Part shown: positions 17,601-26,280 of the stretch, one piece after another
Layout of the letters: every line of letters starts with the position of its first letter
How positions within the stretch are numbered: position 1 is the first letter of the stretch
Source: Paenibacillus mesophilus
GTDB lineage: Bacteria; Bacillota; Bacilli; Paenibacillales; NBRC-103111
DNA: 64,000 bases
NCBI RefSeq assembly: GCF_005938385.1
Contig: NZ_VCRA01000014.1
Location: 124,001-188,000 of the forward strand
Direction of reading: 5' to 3'
Translations under genes and position numbers: made by a program
The notes under the pieces: model-generated
What the model saw: only the letters and a program-made list of their open reading frames with translations
Database searches by the model: none
Told to the model about the DNA's origin: nothing

Positions 17601-18449
17601 ATGAACCATCCTTTGGAAACGGTTACGTTCAGCAACGGGGGCTCTTACGGGAAGCGGGAATGCTCCCCGGGCTGGTATTGGGATCACCAGAAGCCTTTTC
17701 ACGACTACGATATTTTCTATGTCATTTCCGGCCGAGGCGTCATGACTCTCGGGGAAGAGACGTTCGAGCTGCAAAAGCAAAGCTGTCTCGTTATGCGTCC
17801 GGGCGATTTGCCGAAAGCGACGCAGGACCCGAAAAACCGGCTGACCGTCCTGTATTTGCATTTCAGGCTGTCGGGTGCCGAAGAGCTGACGTCCCGATTT
17901 CCATTTCCTCGCTTCACGCTGGTGGGGGAATCGTTTCAAGCGGAGAGTATGCTTTACCAGGCGATGGACGTGCTGGAGTTCCCGGTCCCTTTGCAGGAGC
18001 TTGAGTTCGACTGCCTGATGAAGCGATTCTTCGCCAATTTGTTCCGGCTGCATCTGTCCCCGCAGGAACCGTCCGGCTTCTCCGTCCGGCAAATGCAGAG
18101 GGTGCGTCAAATCATGGCCTATATTCGCGAAAGAAGCGGGATCGGTCTGGACCAGGAGCTGCTGGCCAGGGAGATGAACATGTCCGCGCAATATATGAGC
18201 CGTCTGTTCAAAGCCTGCACCGGGGAAACGCTAAAGGCTTTTATCGCCAGAACGAAGATGCAAAGGGCCGGGGAGCTACTCGTGCAGTCCCGGATGAGCG
18301 TATCCGAATTGGCCGAACGGATGGAGTACAGCGATGTGTATGCTTTCAGCAAAAGCTTCAAAAAAGTGTTCAACGTCTCTCCGACGCAGTATTTGGCCGG
18401 CACCCGGCTCTCGCAGCAAGTTCCGTCGCCGAGACGCCGGGATCGGTAG
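17601..18449 (+). CDS. AraC family regulator with N-terminal cupin
   Basis: 282 residues. N-terminal cupin-like effector domain (about 1-150; HDYDIFYVISG and VMRPGDLP), then a C-terminal pair of helix-turn-helix motifs (about 175-275) with the typical second HTH region YSDVYAFSKSFKKVF-N-VSPTQYL. The ATG at 17601 follows GGAGG by 7 bases; the longer in-frame extension has no ribosome binding site. It probably acts as an activator of the adjacent PhyH oxygenase gene or a linked sugar or metabolite system; no ligand can be inferred. Its stop codon abuts the stop codon of the convergent VanW gene. Confidence 0.9.
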   Translation: MNHPLETVTFSNGGSYGKRECSPGWYWDHQKPFHDYDIFYVISGRGVMTLGEETFELQKQSCLVMRPGDLPKATQDPKNRLTVLYLHFRLSGAEELTSRFPFPRFTLVGESFQAESMLYQAMDVLEFPVPLQELEFDCLMKRFFANLFRLHLSPQEPSGFSVRQMQRVRQIMAYIRERSGIGLDQELLAREMNMSAQYMSRLFKACTGETLKAFIARTKMQRAGELLVQSRMSVSELAERMEYSDVYAFSKSFKKVFNVSPTQYLAGTRLSQQVPSPRRRDR

Positions 18450-19919
18450 TTACCGTCCTTTCGGAAATACGGGAGCGAAGACGCCGTCCTCGATAATGGA
18501 ACGGCCGCCGGGAGGCGCGTCTTTGCCGTCCGGCGCCGCATCGCTGCCGTGAACGGCGATTAAGGAGGGCTGAGGCTGGTATTTGTCTTGAGACAACCGC
18601 TCTTTGCCGACGACGACGCCGTTTTCTTTCCGGATTCGGAACGTTTCCACGACGTAGCCCGGTTTGCCTTGCTGCAATATCGATTGCTCCCCGATCTGGA
18701 GCGTCGGATTGCGCACATACTTGACCGGAGGCTCCAACGTCTGCAAAATATTCGACTCCACTTCGTACGTCACCGACTCCGGTGTCGTGCCGAACAGCTT
18801 GACGGTAACCCGGTTCGCGTCTGATTCCGTGCGGATCCATAGGTAGTGCTCCGTGCTGTTCGTAAACATGAAGTTGATATACCCGTCCGCGTAGGTGGCA
18901 TCTTGTCCCAGCGGTACGTAGCTGACCGGAAGTGAATGGTTCCGCCGTTCGTTTACTTTGAGCCCGGCCAGAAGGACGGCGTTGTAAAGCGTGGTCGACA
19001 CTTGGCATATCCCGCCGCCGATGCCCGGAACGAGCTTCCCGTTCAAGATGACGGGAGCTTCGCGATAGCCGACCTTCTGCTCGGTGGCGCGAATGATCGT
19101 GCCGTAGTCGAAACGTTCCCCGGGGGCGAGCAGTTTGTCATGAACCGTAGCGGCAGTCGCTTGAATGTTATGGACACGGCCTGGCACGCTTCCGGGGAAA
19201 TAGGTTGTAAACTCGGATATTTTCCGGTTGATTCCTTGTGCCTTCAACATCTCGAGCGTCACTTCGGGAAGCTGCTCTCGCATCGGTACTTGAACGATCG
19301 TCGCGGGTGCGGGAGCTTTCGCGGCATCGGAATGGCCGGCTGCATAAAAAAGCTCATAGCCGACGGCGATCAGCCGCTCGGCCAATCGTGAGATATCGAC
19401 GGTATGGGCCCGCTGTTCGGGCGTATACATGATTCGGTCGTCGGCCGTAACGGTCCGTTCCGCATTTTTGACAGGCGGATTCATTCGAGCGGGCCATGCA
19501 GCCGTTAATGTTTTGCGGAGCATGTCGTCCGACAAACTGAGCTCGAACGGCAGGACGGTGTTGCGCAGGTGCCATCTGCGCTTTGCTTTCGTGAGCCGGT
19601 CTCCTTCGAACAAGTAGTCCGCAAGCTTCGACAGGCGCCGTTCCTCCGCCGACAGGCCGAGCTGACCCAATGTGAATGTTTCTTTCTCCTGATCCCCCCC
19701 GATCATTTCGAACCGGACCGGTTCACCGTACAGCTGCGTTAATCGGGCCTTCAGCTCAAGTCGAAACTGCTCCTCCGGCATTCCTCCGACGCTCCATTCG
19801 CCTAACCGTACGCCCTGGGGAACCGTTCGTTGTCCGGAGTACCACCAAAACCATATCCACAGTGCGACAATTCCCGCAACGGCAATCAGCATCAGCCGGT
19901 TTGCAAGTTGACGATTCAT
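18450..19919 (-). CDS. VanW family membrane-anchored protein
   Basis: 489 residues: an N-terminal membrane anchor (about 7-27), a peptidoglycan-binding-4-like region (about 60-200), then the VanW domain (about 235-370) with GERFDYG, GIGGGICQVSTTLYNAVL and a following G5-like C-terminal segment. It should face outward at the cell wall. VanW proteins occur in vancomycin-resistance clusters and widely in Firmicutes; their biochemical role is not established. ATG with GGAGGAG upstream. No vanRS or van ligase genes are near, so no resistance role should be read into it. It converges on the AraC gene with no gap. Confidence 0.85.
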   Translation of the reverse strand: MNRQLANRLMLIAVAGIVALWIWFWWYSGQRTVPQGVRLGEWSVGGMPEEQFRLELKARLTQLYGEPVRFEMIGGDQEKETFTLGQLGLSAEERRLSKLADYLFEGDRLTKAKRRWHLRNTVLPFELSLSDDMLRKTLTAAWPARMNPPVKNAERTVTADDRIMYTPEQRAHTVDISRLAERLIAVGYELFYAAGHSDAAKAPAPATIVQVPMREQLPEVTLEMLKAQGINRKISEFTTYFPGSVPGRVHNIQATAATVHDKLLAPGERFDYGTIIRATEQKVGYREAPVILNGKLVPGIGGGICQVSTTLYNAVLLAGLKVNERRNHSLPVSYVPLGQDATYADGYINFMFTNSTEHYLWIRTESDANRVTVKLFGTTPESVTYEVESNILQTLEPPVKYVRNPTLQIGEQSILQQGKPGYVVETFRIRKENGVVVGKERLSQDKYQPQPSLIAVHGSDAAPDGKDAPPGGRSIIEDGVFAPVFPKGR

Positions 19920-20011
19920 AGGACCGCTCCTCCGGGAGGGTGCAGCCTACAGTGCAAGCATAAGCTTGGGCGACCTCTCCCCTTTTACTATATGCGGAGG
20001 GTTGTCTCGAT

Positions 20012-20143
20012 TTGACACCTATATTAGACGCCGTAAACCGCGCGGCGCCCGTTGAAGCAATAACAAAGATGCTGAAAGAATATGTTGAATCGAAAAGTTT
20101 CATAGAGGATTTTCGTGGCAAGTGTCGAACTTCTATATGCTAA
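20012..20143 (+). CDS. Possible small protein (43 residues)
   Basis: A TTG-started reading frame of 43 codons lies in the 353-bp gap between the divergent VanW and ftsE genes. GGAGGG sits about 10 bases before the TTG. The predicted peptide is helical and amphipathic (ILDAVNRAAPVEAITKMLKE...) and ends RTSIC. I recognise no family. It could be a short regulatory peptide, a remnant, or chance. The rest of the gap shows no clear terminator; the ftsE promoter could not be fixed. Confidence 0.25.
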   Translation: MTPILDAVNRAAPVEAITKMLKEYVESKSFIEDFRGKCRTSIC

Positions 20144-20272
20144 CCTATTTCCAAGTTGCGCAAAGATTACGTCAATCGACGTATATCGAGGAAGAGCGGT
20201 TTTTTCGTCACCGATGGAACGGCGGCACTTCAACAAGTTGATCCATCGCAGATTGTAACAGGATGTGATCGC

Positions 20273-20959
20273 GTGATCGAAATGCAAGACGTATGGAAAA
20301 CTTACCCGGACGGAACGCATGCTTTGAAAGGAATTAACGTAAAAATCGACGCCCACGAATTCGTCTACGTGGTAGGCCCGTCCGGTGCGGGCAAATCTAC
20401 GTTCATGAAGTTAATATATCGCGAGGAGAGGCAGAGCAAAGGCCATATTTTCGTAAACGGTTTTAATTTGGAGAAGCTGAAGCAGCGCAAAATCCCGTAC
20501 GTTCGCCGCAACATCGGCGTTATTTTCCAGGATTTCAGGCTGCTGCCGAAGCTGACGGTGTACGAGAATGTGGCCTACGCCATGGAAGTGATAGAAGCGC
20601 CCAAGAAGCTGATCAAGAAGCGGACGATGGAGGTGCTCGAATTGGTCCGGCTAAAGGACAAGGCGGCTTCGCTGCCGAGTCAGATGTCGGGCGGAGAGCA
20701 GCAGCGCGTGGCGATTGCCCGGGCAATAGTAAACAACCCTGCCGTTATTATCGCGGATGAGCCTACGGGCAATCTGGACCCGGAAACATCATGGGGCATC
20801 ATGAAGCTGCTGGAGGAGATCAATTTCCGGGGCGCCACGATCGTAATGGCTACGCATAACAAAGAAATTGTCAACACGATCCGAAAACGGGTTATCGCCA
20901 TCGAGAAGGGAAATATCGCCCGCGACCAGCTGAGAGGAGAATACGGCTATGAGGATTAG
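20273..20959 (+). CDS. ftsE: Cell division ATP-binding protein FtsE
   Basis: 228 residues, the ATPase of the FtsEX complex, which is not a classical transporter but signals to peptidoglycan hydrolases at the membrane. Walker A GPSGAGKST (about 35-43), signature MSGGEQQRVAIARA, Walker B VIIADEPTGNLD. GTG at 20273 gives the usual start MIEMQDVWKTYPDG; the longer frame lacks a ribosome binding site. Overlaps ftsX by 11 bp, so the two are translated together. Confidence 0.96.
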   Translation: MIEMQDVWKTYPDGTHALKGINVKIDAHEFVYVVGPSGAGKSTFMKLIYREERQSKGHIFVNGFNLEKLKQRKIPYVRRNIGVIFQDFRLLPKLTVYENVAYAMEVIEAPKKLIKKRTMEVLELVRLKDKAASLPSQMSGGEQQRVAIARAIVNNPAVIIADEPTGNLDPETSWGIMKLLEEINFRGATIVMATHNKEIVNTIRKRVIAIEKGNIARDQLRGEYGYED

Positions 20960-21866
20960 CACCTTCGCTCGGCACATTCGGGAAGGTGGCAAAAACGTCG
21001 TCCGCAACGGCTGGATGACGTTCGCCTCGATCAGCGCGATCTCCATATCGCTGTTTGTCCTGGGCATTTTTCTTCTGCTTGCGCTAAATGTCAACCGGCT
21101 GGCCGATCAGATTGAGAGCCAGGTCGAAATACGCGTTTACTTGGAAGTGAATACAAGCGAGCAGCAAAGAAATGCGATTCAGCGGGACATTGCCGCCATA
21201 GCCGAAGTGAGCAAAGTGACTTTCGTGTCCAAAGCGGACGGCCTTATCATATTGCGGGAGAAGATGGGGGCGGAGGGCAAAGAGCTGCTTGAAGGATTCG
21301 ACGGGGACAATAATCCGCTGAACGATTCCTTTACGGTCGAAGTGACCGACCCGCGGATCGTCGGTCAAGTAGCGGAGCAGATCAAAGCGATCGATACGCG
21401 AAACAATCCGCCGCTTATTTATAAAATCAATTACGGCAAAGGTACGGTTGAGACTTTGTTCAGAATTACCGACATCGTTCGCAACGTCGGACTAGTGTTC
21501 GTTCTGCTGCTGGCTCTTACTGCGATGTTCCTTATCTCGAATACGATTAAAATTACGATTGTGGCCCGCAGGCGCGAGATCGGCATCATGAAACTCGTCG
21601 GAGCGACGAACGGATTCATCCGCTGGCCGTTTTTTATAGAAGGGGCATTGCTTGGCTTAATCGGCTCGGCCATTCCCGTAGTCGTGTTGCTGTGGGGATA
21701 TGCGGAGTTTCTGAAATATATGCAGGTTCCTCTCGGCCTGATGCTGATCAAGCTGATCCCGCTTCACGAGCTTTTTCTGATCGTCCCCGCACTGCTGCTC
21801 GGAATTGGCGTCATGATCGGGATATGGGGAAGTTTGTTGTCCGTCCGCAAATTTATGAAGGTATAG
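20949..21866 (+). CDS. ftsX: Cell division protein FtsX
   Basis: 305 residues with the FtsX layout: short cytoplasmic N-terminus, membrane segment at about 25-45, an extracellular domain (about 50-165) that contacts the hydrolase partner, then three membrane segments (about 180-300). The ARRREIGIMKLVGATNGFI motif marks the FtsX fold. The M23 hydrolase gene next door is the natural partner, as with PcsB or CwlO in other Firmicutes. Confidence 0.95.
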   Translation: MRISTFARHIREGGKNVVRNGWMTFASISAISISLFVLGIFLLLALNVNRLADQIESQVEIRVYLEVNTSEQQRNAIQRDIAAIAEVSKVTFVSKADGLIILREKMGAEGKELLEGFDGDNNPLNDSFTVEVTDPRIVGQVAEQIKAIDTRNNPPLIYKINYGKGTVETLFRITDIVRNVGLVFVLLLALTAMFLISNTIKITIVARRREIGIMKLVGATNGFIRWPFFIEGALLGLIGSAIPVVVLLWGYAEFLKYMQVPLGLMLIKLIPLHELFLIVPALLLGIGVMIGIWGSLLSVRKFMKV

Positions 21867-21930
21867 CATTCGAATCGGAAAATGTCCAAGCCGGTTTCGG
21901 TTGGTCCGAACGCCAAGGAGGAGTATCACG

Positions 21931-23109
21931 TTGAAAAAGGTGAAAAAATCGCTGATTTTGGTTTGCGGATTGTCGCTGCTGCTTATGTCGGAGGTAAAAC
22001 AAGGGTATGCTATGACTGACGCCGAAATCGATAAACGGCTAGGACAAATTCAAGCATTGGAAGCGAAAGCGGCCAAAGAGCAGCAGGACAGCGAAAAAAT
22101 GAAAAAAGAGGTCGCGAACCGCAAAGCCCAAGAAGCGAACAACCTCCAAGAGCTGCGGACCCAGATCGAAGCACAGGGCGCCAAGCTGAACGAAATCTTG
22201 AAGAACATACAAGCGACCGAAGACAATGTGAAGAAAACGAACAACGAGCTGCAGGAAGCGGAGCACCGGGTGGAGACCCGCGACCAGCTCCTGAAATCGC
22301 GAGTGCGCCTCATGTACACGAACGGGTTCGTCTCGTATATGGAGGTGCTGTTCGAGTCGACCAGCTTCAGCGATTTCTTAGATCGTTACCAGGCGCTGAG
22401 GTCGATCGTCAGCCAAGATAAAGAAATATTGCAGTCGAACAAAAGGGACCGGGAAGCGGTGGCCCAGAAGAAGATCCAGGTGGAAGCGCAGCTGGCACAA
22501 ATCCAAGTGCAATACGCCGAGAGCGAGCAAATCAAAAACGCGCTGGTGACGAAGGAAAAAGATAAAGAAGTGCTGATCGCAAGTCTCGCCAAGCAGGAGG
22601 AGCAGTTCGAGGAGCTGAGCGAGGAGCAGGAAGCGGCGTTGAAAAAACTCGCTGCCGAGAAGTCGAAGCTGTGGGCGGAGAAGAACAAAAACAAGCAGGC
22701 GGCCATGTATACCGGCGGGAAATTCAATTGGCCTTTGCCGGGACGGACGACGATCTCTTCCGGGTTTATTCACCGGATTAATCCGGTTACGAAGCGGAGC
22801 GAGAACCATAAAGGGATCGACATTCCCGCCCCTGCCGGTACGGAAATTCATGCCGCGGCCCCCGGTACGGTTATTATCGCGCAATGGGTAAGCGGATACG
22901 GAAATACGATCGTCATCGACCACGGTGGCGGTTTGCAAACCTGGTACGGCCATGCCAGAGGCTTGGCGGCCAAAGAAGGAGACCAAGTAAAGGCCGGGGA
23001 TGTCGTCTCTTATGTAGGTTCCACCGGGCAATCGACCGGAAACCATCTGCACTTCGAGGTGCGCAAAAACGGCGATCCCGTCGATCCGATACCTTATGTA
23101 ACAAAATAA
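21931..23109 (+). CDS. Secreted coiled-coil M23 peptidoglycan hydrolase (PcsB/EnvC-like)
   Basis: 392 residues from the TTG at 21931 (AAGGAGGAG 7 bases upstream). Signal peptide (about 1-27), a long charged coiled coil (about 30-260) and a C-terminal LytM/M23 endopeptidase domain (about 285-388). The zinc ligands and catalytic residues are intact: H293 and D297 in HKGID, H372 and H374 in HLHFE. So, unlike degenerate EnvC, it may cut peptidoglycan itself. Lying 64 bp after ftsX, it is predicted to be held inactive by its coiled coil and activated by FtsEX at the division site or side wall. A start at 21901 would add 10 residues without a ribosome binding site. Confidence 0.92.
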   Translation: MKKVKKSLILVCGLSLLLMSEVKQGYAMTDAEIDKRLGQIQALEAKAAKEQQDSEKMKKEVANRKAQEANNLQELRTQIEAQGAKLNEILKNIQATEDNVKKTNNELQEAEHRVETRDQLLKSRVRLMYTNGFVSYMEVLFESTSFSDFLDRYQALRSIVSQDKEILQSNKRDREAVAQKKIQVEAQLAQIQVQYAESEQIKNALVTKEKDKEVLIASLAKQEEQFEELSEEQEAALKKLAAEKSKLWAEKNKNKQAAMYTGGKFNWPLPGRTTISSGFIHRINPVTKRSENHKGIDIPAPAGTEIHAAAPGTVIIAQWVSGYGNTIVIDHGGGLQTWYGHARGLAAKEGDQVKAGDVVSYVGSTGQSTGNHLHFEVRKNGDPVDPIPYVTK

Positions 23110-23184
23110 TTACTATTTAACCGGACTTCTTCATACAATAGGACGGTACGTTTAGACAAGCCAGTGAAGGCGGTGAAATAGATC

Positions 23185-24639
23185 ATGTTCTGGAAAGGAC
23201 GCAATCTGTACATTTTCGTGGCGTTCCTGCTGCTTGCGATGTTCGCGAGCAGCGTGCTGACGCTTACGATCGTCGGGCCTTTATCGCTGGCCCAGCAGGG
23301 ACAAAGCGTATCCGGGAGCAGGCCTGGCGCAAACGGCTTTACTGCCCAGGAGATGAAAAAGCTGTCGACGACTTACGAATTGATTCAGGGCCAATATTTG
23401 CATGAGGTGGACCGGACGAAAGTGATCGACGGAGCCATCAGCGGCATGCTCCGTTCTTTGGACGATCCTTATACGACGTATATGGATAAGAAGGAGGCCG
23501 AGCAATTCAACGACATGTTGAATTCGACTTTCCAAGGAATCGGCGCGGAGGTGTCGCTCGAGGAAGGGCGGGTCAAAGTCGTCTCTCCCATTAAAGGGTC
23601 TCCGGCGGAAAAAGCGGGCATTCGGACGAACGATATTATCCTGTCCGTGAACGGGGAGAAGTTGGACGGGCTTTCGCTCTCCGAGGCGGTCATGAAAATC
23701 CGCGGCACGAAAGGATCGCAAGCGAAGCTACAAATTATGCGTACCGGCTCCGAACCAATCGACATTGTCGTCGTTCGAGACGATATTCCGGTCGAGACGG
23801 TTCACTCCGAAATGTTTGAAGGACAAGTGGGCAAGATCGAAATTCGCGAATTCGTGCAAAATACGGCGAAGGCGTTCAAGGAGCAGCTGAAGGCGCTTGA
23901 GGATCAAGGCATGAAGGCGCTAGTCATCGACGTCCGCAACGATCCGGGCGGCATGCTGCAGGCGGTCGTGGAAATGCTCGAGCCGTTCGTGCCGAGCGGC
24001 AAGCCGATCGTCCAGGTCGAGGATCGCAACGGCCAGCGCGAGCAGACGTTGTCCAAAGGCTCGAGCAAGCCTTATCCGATTGCCGTATTGATCAACAACG
24101 GCAGCGCCAGCGCATCGGAAATTATGGCGGGTGCTCTTCAGGAGGCGGCCGGGGCCAAGCTCGTCGGCGAGAAGACTTACGGCAAAGGGACGGTTCAAGT
24201 CACGTACCAGCAGGAGCTGGGCGACGGCAGCAATATCAAAATGACCGTTATGAAATGGCTGACGCCGAACGGCAATTGGGTACACCAGAAAGGGATCGCA
24301 CCGGACATAGCCGTCGATCAGCCCGCTTATTTCAAAGCATCGCCGATGTCCAAAAAATCGACGCTTAAAGCCGATATGCTCGGCGACGACGTCAAAAACC
24401 TGCAGATCATGCTGGAAGGTCTCGGTTTCACTCCAGGACGCACAGACGGATACTATAACGATAAGACGGTTCAAGCGGTCAAATCGTTTCAAAGCGGGCA
24501 CGACTTGCCGGCGAACGGCGAGGTCGACGTGAAGACGGCGCAATCGATCGAGGACGCGATTACGAAGCAAATCCGCGACCCAAAAAACGATGTGCAGTTG
24601 AAAACCGCTGTCGAGACAATGAGAAAGGCAATTAAATAA
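23185..24639 (+). CDS. ctpB: S41 carboxyl-terminal processing protease (CtpB-like)
   Basis: 484 residues. Membrane anchor or signal (about 8-30), PDZ domain (about 115-195), S41 catalytic core with S309 in NNGSASASEI, K334 and Q338 in TYGKGTVQ, and a C-terminal PG_binding_1 domain (about 375-460) for cell-wall attachment. In Bacillus CtpB cleaves SpoIVFA during sporulation, and the position between ftsX and minJ is the same. ATG follows AAGGCGGTG. Ends at a strong terminator. Confidence 0.94.
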   Translation: MFWKGRNLYIFVAFLLLAMFASSVLTLTIVGPLSLAQQGQSVSGSRPGANGFTAQEMKKLSTTYELIQGQYLHEVDRTKVIDGAISGMLRSLDDPYTTYMDKKEAEQFNDMLNSTFQGIGAEVSLEEGRVKVVSPIKGSPAEKAGIRTNDIILSVNGEKLDGLSLSEAVMKIRGTKGSQAKLQIMRTGSEPIDIVVVRDDIPVETVHSEMFEGQVGKIEIREFVQNTAKAFKEQLKALEDQGMKALVIDVRNDPGGMLQAVVEMLEPFVPSGKPIVQVEDRNGQREQTLSKGSSKPYPIAVLINNGSASASEIMAGALQEAAGAKLVGEKTYGKGTVQVTYQQELGDGSNIKMTVMKWLTPNGNWVHQKGIAPDIAVDQPAYFKASPMSKKSTLKADMLGDDVKNLQIMLEGLGFTPGRTDGYYNDKTVQAVKSFQSGHDLPANGEVDVKTAQSIEDAITKQIRDPKNDVQLKTAVETMRKAIK

Positions 24640-24728
24640 TCGGTAGAGCAGCTCGTGCCGCTTAGCGGGATTTGCTGGAAAAGGTTGCGAAACGGCAGGA
24701 GATCGTCCCCGCCGCGTCGAACTAATGA

Positions 24729-24759
24729 GGGAAGGTTCGTTCATTCGGCCTTCCCTTTT
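24729..24759 (+). terminator. Terminator after ctpB
   Basis: GGGAAGG (24729-24735) pairs with CCTTCCC (24749-24755) and is followed by TTTT. Confidence 0.8.
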
Positions 24760-24837
24760 CGTTTTCTTCGAACAGGCTAACGCCGGAGCGATCCGTTCCG
24801 GAATCGATAGACGCTACTATGAGAAGGAGCGGGTTCG

Positions 24838-26130
24838 ATGGACGTCGCGGCACAATTGGCACGTCAAGTGCTATCGGCTTTGCTGCAATTGGCAGCGCAA
24901 CCGTTTTACTATATCGGCATTGTCTTCGTCCTCCTGCAGTATCGCAGGCAAATTATGCTGGAGAGACAATTGTTCTCGACAAGACTCCATTCGATGCTGG
25001 ATACGGCATGGAAGACGGTGCTGTTGGGAATCGTGGCGGGCATGGCCGCATCGTTCGTCATGGCTTTCGTAGGGGCCACCGTACCGTTTGGGGCCGTCGT
25101 ATGGCTGTGGGTATTATCGGCATTGCTGGCGGTCGTTCAAGTCAGGTTCATTTGCTTGGCCTATTCCGTAGGGCTGCTCGGCATTTTCCATATGATTGTT
25201 CAGGCCTTCCCGGCTCTGTCCGATGTCACTTACATAGGCAAGGCGATCGATCCGCTGCGGGAGCTGCCGGTATCGTCCATGCTCGCTCTGGTCGGACTGC
25301 TTCATTTGCTGGAGGCGTTTTTCGTAGGCAGACAAGGAGCGGACATGGCCATGCCCGTATTCGTGGAAGGCAAGCGCGGGAAAGTGATCGGCGGTTATCA
25401 GCTCCAGCAATTTTGGCCGGTTCCATTGCTGCTGCTAGTCCCGCTTCAAGCCGGATCTTCTTCGGCCGCTTTGCCGTGGACGCCTTTGTTCGGGGGCGAT
25501 ATATGGTCGGCCGGCTGGACGTTCGCGGCGATGCCGGTCATGCTCGGTTTCGCCGAGATGACGACGACTCGACTGCCGCGGGCCAAGGCAAAGCGGAGCG
25601 CCAGGCTGCTGCTCGTCTATTCGCTCGCGATACTGGGACTTGCCGCTTGCGCCGAATGGGTGCCCGGGTTCGCCTTGGTCGGCTCGATCGCCGTCATCGC
25701 GCTTCATGAGGCGCTGTTCTGGTGGAGCAGACGGGAGGAGACAGCGAATCCTCCATTCTATGTGCATGACGGACAAGGGTTGAAAATATTGGGCGTCCTG
25801 CCCGGCAGTCCGGCACATGAGATGGGACTCGTACCGGGGGAAATTATTCACAAGGCAAATGGAATCAAGGTACGCACGAAAGAAGAACTGCATGAGGCGC
25901 TGCGGACGAACGGAGCATTCTGCAAGCTGGAGGTCATCAACACCGAAGGACACAGCAAATTCGTGCAGCGTGCTTTGTATGCGGGGGAACATCATTTGCT
26001 GGGGGTTATCTTGTCGCCGGACGATAAGGCGATGTACGTACTGGAGGAGCGCAACATCAACTGGTTTACGGCGGCGGAGCGCCGCAAGACGAGAATCGCC
26101 GCCGGCGGAGAGACGAACCGGACGCTGTAG
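24838..26130 (+). CDS. minJ: MinJ-like polytopic PDZ protein
   Basis: 430 residues. Around eight hydrophobic segments over residues 15-290, then a PDZ-like domain (about 310-380: ILGVLPGSPAHEMGLVPGEIIHKANG) and a short charged tail. In Bacillus, MinJ (YvjD) is a polytopic PDZ protein that links DivIVA to MinD at the poles and septum, and it sits right after ctpB, as here. Assignment is by architecture and gene order; sequence similarity cannot be measured here. ATG follows GAAGGAG. Confidence 0.78.
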   Translation: MDVAAQLARQVLSALLQLAAQPFYYIGIVFVLLQYRRQIMLERQLFSTRLHSMLDTAWKTVLLGIVAGMAASFVMAFVGATVPFGAVVWLWVLSALLAVVQVRFICLAYSVGLLGIFHMIVQAFPALSDVTYIGKAIDPLRELPVSSMLALVGLLHLLEAFFVGRQGADMAMPVFVEGKRGKVIGGYQLQQFWPVPLLLLVPLQAGSSSAALPWTPLFGGDIWSAGWTFAAMPVMLGFAEMTTTRLPRAKAKRSARLLLVYSLAILGLAACAEWVPGFALVGSIAVIALHEALFWWSRREETANPPFYVHDGQGLKILGVLPGSPAHEMGLVPGEIIHKANGIKVRTKEELHEALRTNGAFCKLEVINTEGHSKFVQRALYAGEHHLLGVILSPDDKAMYVLEERNINWFTAAERRKTRIAAGGETNRTL

Positions 26131-26141
26131 TCGGATAGAAG

Positions 26142-26188
26142 CTTCGGAATATGCCGATGGATCGGGATTTTCCGAAGTTTTCTTTTTT
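26142..26188 (+). terminator. Terminator of the minJ-like gene
   Basis: CTTCGGAA (26142-26149) pairs with TTCCGAAG (26170-26177) and is followed by TTTTCTTTTTT. Confidence 0.85.
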
Positions 26189-26233
26189 CCGGGTAACGAT
26201 TCGTTGACGGTGTCATAGACTTATAACTATATG

Positions 26234-26263
26234 AAAAACGAGGCCACCCCCGGAGGGATGGCC
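26234..26263 (-). terminator. Terminator of trpB
   Basis: On the minus strand GGCCA-CCC pairs with GGG-TGGCC (one internal mismatch), followed by a run of five T residues. Confidence 0.75.
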
Positions 26264-26280
26264 GTTGCTCGGTAAAATGA

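Noticed and set aside
18450-19919. VanW protein as evidence for glycopeptide resistance
   Set aside because: VanW domains are widespread; no van ligase, dehydrogenase or two-component genes are present.
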